Notes under the pieces: model-generated
What the model saw: only the letters and a program-made list of their open reading frames with translations
The model's database searches: none
What the model was told of the DNA's origin: nothing
Position numbers and translations under genes: made by a program
Assembly: GCA_963759295.1 (NCBI GenBank)
Contig: CAVWYT010000007.1
Coordinates: 1-64,000 of the forward strand
Source: WHSW01 sp963759295
GTDB lineage: Bacteria > Actinomycetota > Thermoleophilia > Solirubrobacterales > 70-9
Direction of reading: 5' to 3'
Length of the DNA: 64,000 nucleotides
Shown: in pieces, positions 16,777 through 24,619 of the stretch
Layout of the letters: each line of letters opens with the position of its first letter
How positions within the stretch are numbered: the stretch's first letter is position 1

Positions 16777-17460
16777 ATGCTTACCGGGCCCGACGTCTCA
16801 GAGCACCAAGGAAACGTCGACTGGGAGAAGGTTGCCAAGGACCACGATCTGGCGCTCGTGCGCGTTGCCGACGGCGACCATCGTGATCCGTGGTACACCG
16901 AGGAACGGATCCGCGCCGTGCGCAAGGCGGGCCTCCTGCTCGCCCCCTACTACTTCGCCCGTGTCGCCTCACCGCAGAACAACCAGCGCGACGGAGAGGC
17001 GGAGGCCGCCATGGTGCTCGGCTTTGCCAAGTCGCGGGGCTGGCGCTGGCCCGGCGACCTCCCCCTGGTCTACGACTTCGAGACCTCGAATGCGCAACCG
17101 AACGAGAAGTGCGCTCGCCACGTCGTCCAGTTCGTCCACGCCTACAGGGAGTCCGAGAGCCACGACCCCGCCATCTACACGATGCCGGGCTTCTGGTCGC
17201 AGATCCTGCCGTATCTCTCGCGCACCGAACGGCAGTTGATCGCCCGCTTGTCCTCTGCACCAGGCGGAATGGGCGGTCTCCGCCCCGAGGGCACTCGATC
17301 CCTGGAACGGCGCCGCGCTCTGGCAATGGACGGACGCGGGAAGCTGCGCTGGGGTCTCGGGCAAGGTCGACATGAACCGCTCGGTGGCCGGCGAGAGAGG
17401 GATCCTGGCGTTGGCGAAACGGGACGAAAGGCCCGCTCCGGAAGCCGAGCACGACGATGA
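16777..17460 (+). CDS. GH25 (Chalaropsis-type) lysozyme domain, N-terminal part of a frameshifted two-domain cell-wall hydrolase
   Basis: ATG at 16777 follows a perfect AAGGAGG motif. The protein starts MLTGPDVSEHQGNVDWEKVA, the catalytic-Asp motif of GH25 muramidases. VYDFETSN supplies the Asp-x-Glu pair of the active site. True coding in this frame ends near 17250: removing one T there restores CPLHQAEWAVSAPRALDPWN and ALWQWTDAGSCAGVSGKVDMN, the usual GH25 C-terminus, which continues into the M15 domain encoded downstream. After 17250 the remainder of this frame is out-of-frame sequence. No signal peptide is visible, as in phage endolysins, so it might be phage-derived or released by lysis. 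It hydrolyses MurNAc-GlcNAc bonds. Confidence 0.82.
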   Translation: MLTGPDVSEHQGNVDWEKVAKDHDLALVRVADGDHRDPWYTEERIRAVRKAGLLLAPYYFARVASPQNNQRDGEAEAAMVLGFAKSRGWRWPGDLPLVYDFETSNAQPNEKCARHVVQFVHAYRESESHDPAIYTMPGFWSQILPYLSRTERQLIARLSSAPGGMGGLRPEGTRSLERRRALAMDGRGKLRWGLGQGRHEPLGGRRERDPGVGETGRKARSGSRARR

Positions 17461-17995
17461 TCGCGGGACCACGAAGCCCGACCCGGAGCCCGACCGCCCC
17501 AAGCAAGTGCCGACCTGGGTCCCCAGCAACTACTGGGAGCTCTGGCAGAAGCCCTGGGACGACGCGGCTTCCAGGTCAGCCAAGTTCCGCGAGCTGTGCT
17601 GGAAAAACGGGTTCGCCTCGCCGCACTTCGAGCGCAAGGAGACGGCCTGTCACGACCCTCAGAACAGCTCCGTGCCCGAGCGCCTGCGCGCCAACGCCCA
17701 GCGCGAAGCCTTCAACCTCGAAAAGCTTCGTCACGAGCTCGGCGACAAGCCGCTTCCGGTGCTGAGCTGGTATCGGACCCCGGCCTGGAACACCAAGGTC
17801 GGCGGAGCGAGCCAGAGCCGGCACATGCAGGGCGACGCCGTGGACTTCACCGTCCAGACCGTGACGAGCTTTGGCGCCGGCCGGTTCGATCAAGCCTGCG
17901 ACCGCGTGTTCGCAAATGGTGGCTTCGGTACCTATCCGAGCGGCTCGAGACATGTCGACTCGCGCGGCACGCGGGCGCGCTGGTCGAGCTTCTGA
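17372..17995 (+). CDS. Peptidase M15-like (D-Ala-D-Ala carboxypeptidase fold) domain, C-terminal part of the GH25 fusion
   Basis: This frame carries the end of the GH25 barrel (VDMNRSVAG), a charged linker (EAEHDDDRGTTKPDPEPDRP) and a peptidase M15A-like domain: NAQREAFNLEKLRHELG, SWYRTPAWNTKVGG, the zinc motif SRHMQGDAVDF (His and Asp), and a late SRHVDSRGTRARW with the third zinc His. Family members cleave peptidoglycan stem peptides. Together with the muramidase it would make a bifunctional hydrolase of about 405 residues, cutting both glycan and peptide. The frame really opens around 17250 after a one-base shift; the ATG at 17372 is only the first canonical start. Ends 30 bp before a convergent gene. 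Confidence 0.8.
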   Translation: MNRSVAGERGILALAKRDERPAPEAEHDDDRGTTKPDPEPDRPKQVPTWVPSNYWELWQKPWDDAASRSAKFRELCWKNGFASPHFERKETACHDPQNSSVPERLRANAQREAFNLEKLRHELGDKPLPVLSWYRTPAWNTKVGGASQSRHMQGDAVDFTVQTVTSFGAGRFDQACDRVFANGGFGTYPSGSRHVDSRGTRARWSSF

Positions 17996-18024
17996 GTCCG
18001 GCGGCGGTGTGACGGCTCGGCCGC

Positions 18025-18933
18025 TCAGCGCGGCGCCGCGTCCTCCTCCCGCAGCGCGCGTCGCAGGGTCTCGTCGAACGGCAGCGGGGAGATTCCGAAC
18101 GGCTCCGCGCCGGAAGGGTCGGTGACGATCGTCTCGGTCGTCAGGCCCTCGACCAGCGGGCGCGCGACGTTCGTATCGACCGGGGTCACGAGGCCGAGCC
18201 AGAGCGCGGACAGCCTCGGCGAGAGGAGCGGGACCGGGAGCTTCGGTCGCGGGCGCTTGCCGAGCGCGACCGCCATCCGGTCGAGCATCTCTCCGTAGGA
18301 GAGGATGTCCGGGCCGCCGATCTGCACCTCCCGTCCCGACGACTCGGAGACGTCGGGCGCCCGCCGCAGGTACTCGATCACGTCGTCGATCCCGATCGGC
18401 TGCGTGGCGGTCTTCAGCCACGCCGGCGCGATCATCACCGGAAGTCGCTTCACCAGGTAGCGCAGCGTGCGAAAGGACTCGCTCTGGGCGCCGACCACCA
18501 TCGCCGCCCGGAAGTAGGTGAGCGGGGGTCCCTCGGCGGCGAGCATCTGGGCCGTCTCGTGACGGCTTCGCAGATGCTTGGACGCGGCGGTGTCGCCGAG
18601 ACCGCCGAGGTATACGATCCGATCGACGCCCTCGTCCCTGGCCATGCGGGCGAACTTGCGCGCTCCCTCTCGCTCACGCTCCTCGAAGCCCTGACCCCCG
18701 GCCATCGCATGGATCAGGTAATAGGCCACGTCGATGCCCGTCCCGACGCCCTCGAGGCTCCGGGCATCGGTCACATCCCCTTCCCGCAGCTCGTAGCCCT
18801 CGCCCAGGGCGCGCCTCGCCCGCGAGCCGTCGCGGACGAGACAGCGAACGGAGGCGCCGGAATGGCGCAAGGCGCCGGCGAGGCGGCCACCTATGAACCC
18901 GGTGGCCCCGGTGAGGAGAACACGCGTGGCGAT
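18025..18933 (-). CDS. NAD(P)-binding NmrA/NDUFA9-like atypical SDR
   Basis: About 300 residues. The Rossmann glycine motif TRVLLTGATGFIGGRLAGA must be part of the protein, yet it lies upstream of the first canonical start (TTG at 18870). The frame is open only to a TAG just beyond 18933, where the first codon near the expected N-terminus is ATC. Either a non-canonical start is used or a base is wrong. Downstream features fit the NDUFA9/YbjT-like group: YYLIHAMAG, RIVYLGGLGD, FRAAMVVGAQSESF and the late IGGPDILSYGEMLDRMA. Such proteins bind NAD(P) and may be redox sensors or quinone-linked reductases. The C-terminus is rich in VTPVDTNVARPLVEG, typical of this subfamily. Convergent with the GH25-M15 gene. 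Confidence 0.75.
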   Translation of the reverse strand: MATRVLLTGATGFIGGRLAGALRHSGASVRCLVRDGSRARRALGEGYELREGDVTDARSLEGVGTGIDVAYYLIHAMAGGQGFEEREREGARKFARMARDEGVDRIVYLGGLGDTAASKHLRSRHETAQMLAAEGPPLTYFRAAMVVGAQSESFRTLRYLVKRLPVMIAPAWLKTATQPIGIDDVIEYLRRAPDVSESSGREVQIGGPDILSYGEMLDRMAVALGKRPRPKLPVPLLSPRLSALWLGLVTPVDTNVARPLVEGLTTETIVTDPSGAEPFGISPLPFDETLRRALREEDAAPR

Positions 18934-18959
18934 CGCTCGAGTCTATTCGCGGCGGCGAG

Positions 18960-19448
18960 CTACGAAGCGTGGGCGGGCTCTCGGACCCTCCGGAAGGTGA
19001 TCTCGAGGTCGTCGTCCCAGGTCGAGTCGTCGCGCGACAGCCGCCAGACCCCGGAGATCGTCTCGCCGCCGTCGCCAAACGCGCCGTCGAATCGTTGCGA
19101 GAATCCGGGGGCGTCTCGTGAGATCCGCAGGTGGCCGTCGCCGAGGCTGAGGTCGTAGACCCGGTGGACGCCGCGGGAGTCGAAGTAATGCATCAGAAGC
19201 CCCTGACCCGAGGCGCTCTCTTCCGGTGCGCCCTCGTTCGCGGCGCCGATGACACTGATCGAGTCCGGGAAGTCCGGGTGATCGGAGTTCGAACGCTGGA
19301 TCAGGAACCGCTGGCCCTGAAGCCACTCGAAGCTGGTCTGCCCGGCGACGACCGTGTCCGGATACGCGGGATGGGTCGCCTCGGTCGCCCAGGTGCCGAC
19401 CAGCGCTTCGAGCGGCTGAAGCTCGGGGCTCCGCGTCGATCGCGGCAT
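18960..19448 (-). CDS. DUF1579/nitrobindin-like beta-barrel protein
   Basis: 162 residues, beginning MPRSTRSPELQPLEALVGTW. It runs through EATHPAYPDTVVAGQTSFEWL, a central SGQGLLMHYFDSRGVHRVYDL and a closing strand DLEITFRRVRE. The LxxLVGTW opening and alternating polar/hydrophobic strands are typical of small lipocalin-like barrels (THAP4/nitrobindin-like or DUF1579). No heme-ligand His can be assigned with confidence. Upstream AAAGGAGG supports the ATG at 19448. The downstream NAD(P)-binding gene follows closely on the same strand, and the VOC gene is 50 bp upstream, so the three may be co-transcribed. Function unknown. Confidence 0.72.
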   Translation of the reverse strand: MPRSTRSPELQPLEALVGTWATEATHPAYPDTVVAGQTSFEWLQGQRFLIQRSNSDHPDFPDSISVIGAANEGAPEESASGQGLLMHYFDSRGVHRVYDLSLGDGHLRISRDAPGFSQRFDGAFGDGGETISGVWRLSRDDSTWDDDLEITFRRVREPAHAS

Positions 19449-19497
19449 TCGTGCCTCCTTTGGTGACGGAGCCTCGTCTCGGCGCGTCCGCGGCCGG

Positions 19498-19983
19498 TCA
19501 GGACGCGGGGACGCCGTCGGCCGCGCTCCGCAGCGCCGCGATGTCGAGCTTGCTCATCTTCAGCATCGCCGCCATTGCGCGCTCGGCCCGCTTCGGGTCC
19601 GGATCGGCGAACAGCTCCTCCATCCCGATCGGGATCACCTGCCAGGAGAGTCCGAAGCGATCCTTGAGCCAGCCGCACGGTCCCTCCTCGCCGTCCTCGG
19701 ACAGACGGTCCCAGTAGTAGTCGACCTCCTCCTGCGTCTCACAGGTGATCTGGAACGAGACCGCCTCGTCGAAGCTGAACTCGGGGCCGCCGTTGATGCC
19801 GACGAACCGCTGACCATCGAGCTCGAACTCGACGGTCATCACGGTGCCGGCGGCGCGCGGGCCGGCCTCGGTGTAGTGCGTGACGTTGACGATCCGCGAG
19901 TTGTCGAACACGGAGGCGTAGAACCCAGCGGCCTCCTCCGCCTCGGTGTCGAACCACAGGTTCGGGATGATCTTCTGCTGCAT
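19498..19983 (-). CDS. VOC family protein, PhnB/3-demethylubiquinone-like
   Basis: 161 residues with one full VOC module pair typical of the PhnB/YdeN group: MQQKIIPNLWFDTEAEEAAG, FYASVFDNSRI, a central GTVMTVEFELDGQRFVGING, FSFDEAVSFQITCETQEEVD and SWQVIPIGMEELF. The WFDTEAEEAAGFY opening and the W-Q-V-I-P segment are diagnostic. Members are often annotated as 3-demethylubiquinone-9 3-methyltransferases, but the fold is not a methyltransferase and most are of unknown function. Start ATG at 19983 has GAAAGGACG upstream. First gene of a probable three-gene run with the DUF1579-like and NmrA-like genes; divergent from the photolyase. Confidence 0.82.
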   Translation of the reverse strand: MQQKIIPNLWFDTEAEEAAGFYASVFDNSRIVNVTHYTEAGPRAAGTVMTVEFELDGQRFVGINGGPEFSFDEAVSFQITCETQEEVDYYWDRLSEDGEEGPCGWLKDRFGLSWQVIPIGMEELFADPDPKRAERAMAAMLKMSKLDIAALRSAADGVPAS

Positions 19984-20168
19984 CGCGATGCGTCCTTTCG
20001 TGCGGCGGGCGGCTCCCCGCGAAGGTGGTCGAACTGTGGACCGCCGTATGCGGCGAAACTAATCGCCGGGGCGGCTTCGGCCCTCCGAGATGGTTCGCGA
20101 TTATCTTTGGCCCCGGGAGCTCCGATGCAGTCGTCGAGGACAGCGAAGCGCGCGTCGCGGACCGGCGG

Positions 20169-21581
20169 TTGACGTCGCCGACCGGATCCGGCGCGGCCGT
20201 CGTCTGGCTCACTCGCGACCTGCGCCTCGAGGACCATCCGGCGGTCACCGCCGCGCTCGCGAGCCGCGTGGTCGTCTGCGCCTTCTGTCTCGACGACCGG
20301 CTGCTCACCGGTCGCCACGCCTCCGGCCCGCGCACCCAGTTCATGCTCGAGTGCCTGGCGGACCTGCGCCGCTCCCTGCGCGAGCGCGGCTCGGATCTGG
20401 TGCTCAGGCGCGGGCCGCCGGATCGCGAGCTGATCGCGCTCGCGCGCCAGCTTCGCGCCGGCTCGATCCAGATGACCGCCGACGTCGGCCCGTTCGCGCG
20501 CCGGCGAGCGCAGCGCGTCGGCGCGGCCTGCGCGCGCGCGGGCCTCGAGCTCCACGCCCACGAAGGAATCGCCGCGACCGACCTGGCCGAGCTGCGAACC
20601 GGCGCCGGCAAGCCCTACACGGTGTTCTCGCCCTTTCACCGCAGCTGGCTTCAGGCCCCGCGCCGGCCGGTGCTCGAGGCGCCGCGCGAGCTTCCGCCGC
20701 TGCCCCGCGGGCTCGCGGTCGGGCGCCTGCCGAGCCTCGCCGCGCTCGGGCACTCACGACGCGTCGGCGACCCGGCGCCGGGCGGCGAGGCGGCGGCGCG
20801 GGCCGCGGCCGATCGGTTTTTGGCCGGGCCCGTCCGCGACTACGCCGCCAATCACGACGCGCTCGGCGAGGACGCCACCTCGCGCCTCTCCCCCTATCTG
20901 CATTTCGGCTGTCTCTCGCCGCGCCAGATCGAGGATCGGCTGCCACGAGGCGAGGGCGCCGAGGCCTTCCGTCGCCAGCTCTGCTGGCGCGACTTTCACC
21001 ATCACGTCCTGCTGCACTTCCCGCGCAACGCCCGGGCCGAGTTCCAGGAGCGCTATCGCGGCCGCATCGGGTGGAGCCGCGCGCAGCGCGCCTTCGAGGC
21101 CTGGTGCGAGGGACGGACCGGCTTTCCTTTGGTCGACGCGGGCATGCGCCAGCTCCTTCGCGAGGGCTGGATGCACAACCGCGCCCGCCTCGTCTCCGGC
21201 TCGTTCCTCACCAAGGACCTCGGGATCGACTGGCGCTGGGGCGAGCGCTGGTTCATGCGCCAGCTGATCGACGGAGACGAGGCGAACAACAACGGCAACT
21301 GGCAGTGGATCGCCTCCGTCGGCACCGACCCGCAGCCGGTCTTCCGTCGCATTTACAACCCGGCCCGCCAGCAGGAGCGCCACGACCCGGAGGGCGTCTA
21401 CGTGCGCCGCTACGTGCCCGAGCTCGGCCCGGTGCCCGACCGGTTCTTGAGCGAGCCCGCGACGATGCCCGAGCCGCTGCAGCGCGAGGTCGGGTGCGTG
21501 ATCGGGGTCGATTACCCGGCACCGATCGTCGATCACAAGCGGGCGCGCGAGGAGGCGCTGGAGCGCTACCGATTGCGATGA
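20169..21581 (+). CDS. phrB: Deoxyribodipyrimidine photolyase (cryptochrome/photolyase family, class I)
   Basis: TTG at 20169 gives a 470-residue protein of normal class I length; the ORF is open to 20025 but the extra residues are not photolyase-like. The N-terminal antenna domain opens AAVVWLTRDLRLEDHPAVTA. The FAD domain carries SRLSPYLHFGCLSPRQIE, CWRDFHHHVLLHFP and GFPLVDAGMRQLLREGWMHN. RARLVSGSFLTKDLGIDWRW and DGDEANNNGNWQWIASVGTD follow, including the Asn that contacts FAD N5 and the electron-transfer Trp region. The enzyme splits cyclobutane pyrimidine dimers with blue light, which fits a UV-exposed soil or surface organism. Divergent from the VOC gene; a strong hairpin overlaps its stop codon. 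Confidence 0.93.
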   Translation: MTSPTGSGAAVVWLTRDLRLEDHPAVTAALASRVVVCAFCLDDRLLTGRHASGPRTQFMLECLADLRRSLRERGSDLVLRRGPPDRELIALARQLRAGSIQMTADVGPFARRRAQRVGAACARAGLELHAHEGIAATDLAELRTGAGKPYTVFSPFHRSWLQAPRRPVLEAPRELPPLPRGLAVGRLPSLAALGHSRRVGDPAPGGEAAARAAADRFLAGPVRDYAANHDALGEDATSRLSPYLHFGCLSPRQIEDRLPRGEGAEAFRRQLCWRDFHHHVLLHFPRNARAEFQERYRGRIGWSRAQRAFEAWCEGRTGFPLVDAGMRQLLREGWMHNRARLVSGSFLTKDLGIDWRWGERWFMRQLIDGDEANNNGNWQWIASVGTDPQPVFRRIYNPARQQERHDPEGVYVRRYVPELGPVPDRFLSEPATMPEPLQREVGCVIGVDYPAPIVDHKRAREEALERYRLR

Positions 21582-21629
21582 GCGCGAACGGCCTCGCCCT
21601 CGGTGGGCCGGCCGTTGGGGTCTCGCTCA
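21579..21629. terminator. Bidirectional hairpin spanning both stop codons
   Basis: TGAGCG and AACGGCC arms pair with GGCCGTT and CGCTCA across a 16-base apical loop. The outer arms contain the photolyase TGA and the complement of the stop codon of the convergent DUF6206 gene. No T-run. Likely a shared terminator. Confidence 0.5.
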
Positions 21630-22527
21630 CCGCTCGATTCGTTTCGGCAGCAGCACCGGATAGACGCGCCGGCGGACGCGGCGCTGCCAGGCGCGATCGA
21701 TTCGACGGACGCGCAGCAGCAGCGCCCAGAGCCGGGCGTCGGAGCGGTAGTAGCGGCGAACCTCGGGCTCGGTCAGGCGACGCTCGAGGTGCGCTTCGAT
21801 CGCGTCGAGGAACGCCGGGATCCAGGCCTCGAGCTGCTGCTTGATCAGGTTTCCGGTCAGGTCGAGGTAGACCTTGCGCAGATCCCGATACGTGTCGAGG
21901 ATTCCCGGGACGACGAATCGCGTCAGCGGCCCGCGCGCCACCCACGGCAGCGCCTGGGTCAGCAGCGAGACGTCGAGCAGCGGGCGCCCGTCCTGATCCC
22001 AGAGCATCGGCGTGGTCACGTCGAGATAGCCGAGCTCGCCGCGATCCCAAGCCCAGTTGGAGAGCTGCGCGTCGATTCCCAGACCGCGGTGTCACGGTGC
22101 GCGCGGCGGCGGTGACCACCGCGTCGACCAGCGGGTGGCCGGCGGCCGGATCGGTGCGCGCGAGGACGGCGGTGGCGAGGGTGGGCGCCGGAAGGATCGG
22201 CTGCACCGCGAACCCCGCGACGGTGCCGTCGGCGCGCTCGACCGGCCTCAGCTCGGTCGCCACCGGCCGCACTCCCGCTGCGTCGATCGCCTCCAGGTAT
22301 GCAAGCAGGGTGCGGTGATAGCGATCGAACCGCGCCCGGTCACCGAACAGCGGCAGCCGCTTGCAGGCGAATCGCGGCGCCTCCGGCGGCCAGGCGAGCA
22401 CGAGCGAGATCTCCCCGTAGCCGAGCACCGGCAGCCCCTGCTCGCGACCGGACCGCAGCGCCCGGTCGACGGCGTCGTCGAGCGCCCGCAGCTCCGCCTC
22501 GGCGAGCCGCGGCTGCTCCTCGCTCAA
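21627..22527 (-). CDS. DUF6206-like protein (kinase-like fold), frameshifted
   Basis: TTG at 22527 overlaps the TGA of the aminotransferase gene, implying translational coupling. The first 145 codons read SEEQPRLAEAELRALDDAVD, LGYGEISLVLAW, PRFACKRLPLFGDRARFDRY and GFAVQPILPAPTL. The glycine-rich strand followed by an ACKRLP lysine resembles a protein-kinase-like N-lobe. Frame is lost near 22092 (one base gained or two lost, around CGGTGTCACGG). The next frame restores GLGIDAQLSNWAWDRGELGY, DVTTPMLWDQDGRP and the C-terminus ending PVLLPKRIER. The IDAQLSNW and DVTTPML-D blocks mimic the catalytic-loop and DFG-like regions of aminoglycoside-kinase folds. Intact length would be about 300 residues. 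Substrate unknown; linkage to the aminotransferase is the only functional clue. Confidence 0.7.
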
Positions 22528-23759
22528 GCGAGCGCCTCGCGCACGATGGCGACGATCTCGTCGACCTCGGTCTCGGTGACGATCAGCGGCGGCTTGAACT
22601 GGGTCACCGAGTGATCGTGCTCGGCGTAGACGGCGAAGACCCCGGCTTCGATCAGCCGCTTTGCGCCCAGCACCCCACCGTGCTCGTCGGCGAACTTGAG
22701 GCCCATCGTGAGCCCGTACCGGCGCAGCTCGAACGGCAGGCCGTCCAACCCGGCCTCGAACCGGCGACCGAGCCCCTCGACCCGATCTCCGAAGCCGGGC
22801 TCGGAGATCTCCTCGAGCACGGCGCCGGCGACGACGCAGCCGAGCTCCGCACCGCCGAACGTCGATACGTAGGCGAACGGATGCTGGTCGAAGAACGACT
22901 CCAGCTCCTCGGTGAGCAGCGTCGCGCTGACCGGGTAGAGGCCGCCGCCGAGGCCCTTGCCGGTGATCAGCATGTCGGGGACGACTCCGCACTGCTCGAA
23001 ATACCAGCTGGTCCCGGTGCGCCCGAGCCCGGTCTGAACCTCGTCGAGGATCAGCAGCGCATCGTGCTCTCGCGCGATCGCGCCGACCTGCTCGAGGTAT
23101 CCGGGGGCGGGCGGCGGGAAGCCGAGTGTCGCCGGGATCGGCTCGAGGAGCACGGCCGCGGTGTCGGCGTCGATCGCCTCTCGCATCGCCTCGAGGTCGT
23201 TGAACGGCACGTGCGCGAACCCCGGCGGGCCGTAGCCGAACGGCTCCACCCAGCGCGGATCGCCCGCCGCCCAGGCGAGGCCGGCGAGGCCGTGGTAACC
23301 GCCGAGCGCGGAAACAATCCGCTCCCGCCCGGTGACCGCCCGGGCGAGCCTCAGGGCGAGGTCCACCGACTCGGTCCCCGAAGGCGTGAACACGGCGTAC
23401 GGGAGCCTGCCGCCGGTGCTCTCGGCGAGCTGGCCGGCGAGCCGTGCGCGCCAGCCGCTGACCAGGTGGTGGTTGCCGACGTCGAGGTGGTCGAGCGCCT
23501 CACGGAGCGCGCCGACGAGGCGCGGATGGCGATGCCCGAGGTTGAAGACACCGCCATTGCAATGGCAGTTCCAGTACCACCGGTCGCTGTAGGCGTCGCG
23601 GAAGCGGGCGCCTTCCCGCTCGCCGACGACGATCCGCACCCCGAGCGCCTCGAGCGTGCGCGCCTTGCCTCGGTCGACGTGCGCGGCGAACGCCTCGGCG
23701 GTCTCCGCACGCGTCGCGAAGGGTTGCGTCGAGGTACCGACGCCACCGGCTGCATCCAT
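22524..23759 (-). CDS. Class III PLP-dependent aminotransferase
   Basis: ATG at 23759 is preceded by GGAGG at ideal spacing; a GTG at 23798 is possible. The 411-residue enzyme has the family's landmarks: the substrate region WYWNCHCNGGVFNLGHRHPR, PLP-phosphate cup SGTESVDLALRLAR, LGGYHGLAG, the PLP-ring Asp in LLILDEVQTGLGRTG, and the Schiff-base Lys in DMLITGKGLGGGLYPVSA. The relation is to ornithine/acetylornithine or diaminobutyrate-type aminotransferases. The coupled DUF6206 kinase-like gene downstream forms a two-gene unit also seen as an unassigned pair in other actinobacteria (from memory). The amino donor and acceptor cannot be named. Confidence 0.88.
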   Translation of the reverse strand: MDAAGGVGTSTQPFATRAETAEAFAAHVDRGKARTLEALGVRIVVGEREGARFRDAYSDRWYWNCHCNGGVFNLGHRHPRLVGALREALDHLDVGNHHLVSGWRARLAGQLAESTGGRLPYAVFTPSGTESVDLALRLARAVTGRERIVSALGGYHGLAGLAWAAGDPRWVEPFGYGPPGFAHVPFNDLEAMREAIDADTAAVLLEPIPATLGFPPPAPGYLEQVGAIAREHDALLILDEVQTGLGRTGTSWYFEQCGVVPDMLITGKGLGGGLYPVSATLLTEELESFFDQHPFAYVSTFGGAELGCVVAGAVLEEISEPGFGDRVEGLGRRFEAGLDGLPFELRRYGLTMGLKFADEHGGVLGAKRLIEAGVFAVYAEHDHSVTQFKPPLIVTETEVDEIVAIVREALA

Positions 23760-23820
23760 CACCAGCCTCCTCGGTCCGGGGCCACCGCTCGTGGCCACAC
23801 CGGCACGCTATCGCGACGGC

Positions 23821-24162
23821 TCAGGGCGTCTCGCGGTGACCGATCGCCGAGCCCTCGAGCAGCAGTCCGGTGATCTCGAACAGCCGCGCGACCTCACCGC
23901 GGAGGTTGGTGACCCAGAGTCGGCCCCCCTCGTCGCGAAGCTGCCGGGCGCAGCTGATCACCACCGCGAGCCCCGACGAGTCGATGAACTCGCAGCGCTC
24001 GAAGTCGAGGCAAACGCTGCCGGCGGTCGCGGCTGCCTTCGTGATCCTCGCTTCGAGCTCGGCGGAATTCGATGCGTCGATCTCGCCGACGACCTCGACG
24101 ACCGCATCGGAGGGCTCGTCGAGCTCCGTCCGCGGGGCTTGGGGATCGTCGGGAATCGCCAT
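23821..24162 (-). CDS. STAS-domain anti-sigma factor antagonist
   Basis: 113 residues, a single STAS domain: VVEVVGEIDASNSAELEARI, CLDFERCEFIDSSGLAVVIS, and a C-terminal NLRGEVARLFEITGLLLEG. The Ser-Ser in FIDSSGLAVV is where RsbV/SpoIIAA proteins are phosphorylated by an anti-sigma HATPase. It follows the PAS-GAF-SpoIIE phosphatase gene by 24 bp on the same strand, an expected enzyme-substrate pairing: the phosphatase would dephosphorylate this antagonist. The matching kinase may be the MEDS-HATPase protein at 33.1-34.0 kb. No sigma factor gene is in the window. Confidence 0.9.
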   Translation of the reverse strand: MAIPDDPQAPRTELDEPSDAVVEVVGEIDASNSAELEARITKAAATAGSVCLDFERCEFIDSSGLAVVISCARQLRDEGGRLWVTNLRGEVARLFEITGLLLEGSAIGHRETP

Positions 24163-24186
24163 TCGGTGATCAACCTACACGAGCGG

Positions 24187-24619
24187 TCACCGACGCCGAG
24201 AGTCCGAGCCCTTCCGACGCAGCGCGAGCAGGACGAGATCGTCCTCGAGGCGACCGCCCGCACGGTTCACCGCATCGCGGCGCAGGTGCCCGACGATCTC
24301 GGCCAGCGGGCGATCGAGCAGGCTGCACACCTCGGCGGCCAGCGACTCGGGGCTGCGGTGGAGGCGCACCGGCCCGGCATCGAACCAGCCATCCGTGTAG
24401 AGCAGCAGGACCGTGTCCGGCGAGAGCTCGAAGCGCGTCGACGCGAGGTTGGCTTCGGCACTCATGCCGAGAATGCTGCCACCGCCAGCGGCGCGGAACC
24501 CATCAGAGGTACAGGCGACGGCGGGCGGATGTCCGGCGCTGGTCAGTACGGCCTCGATCGAGCCGCGATCTCCGGGTCGCAGCTCGAGCAGCTGCGCGGT
24601 GGCGAGGGGCATCTCGACC
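24187..24619 (-). CDS. C-terminal part of SpoIIE/PP2C phosphatase domain (frameshifted)
   Basis: Continuation of the phosphatase gene that starts at 25852. One surplus G near 24619 breaks the frame; removing it joins NQILYEAD to VEMPLATAQLLELRPGDRGS. The piece holds the second half of a PPM/SpoIIE domain: TSAGHPPAVACTSDG, a GMSAEAN loop, LSPDTVLLLYTDGWFDA with the metal-binding Asp, and the final GRLEDDLVLLALRRK where the DD pair closes the two-metal centre. The catalytic elements are therefore all present, split over two frames. It ends 25 bp before the STAS gene. Confidence 0.75.

Noticed and set aside
20090..21844. 584-codon plus-strand ORF overlapping the photolyase
   Set aside because: Alanine/arginine-rich out-of-frame reading of the photolyase gene, with no domain.
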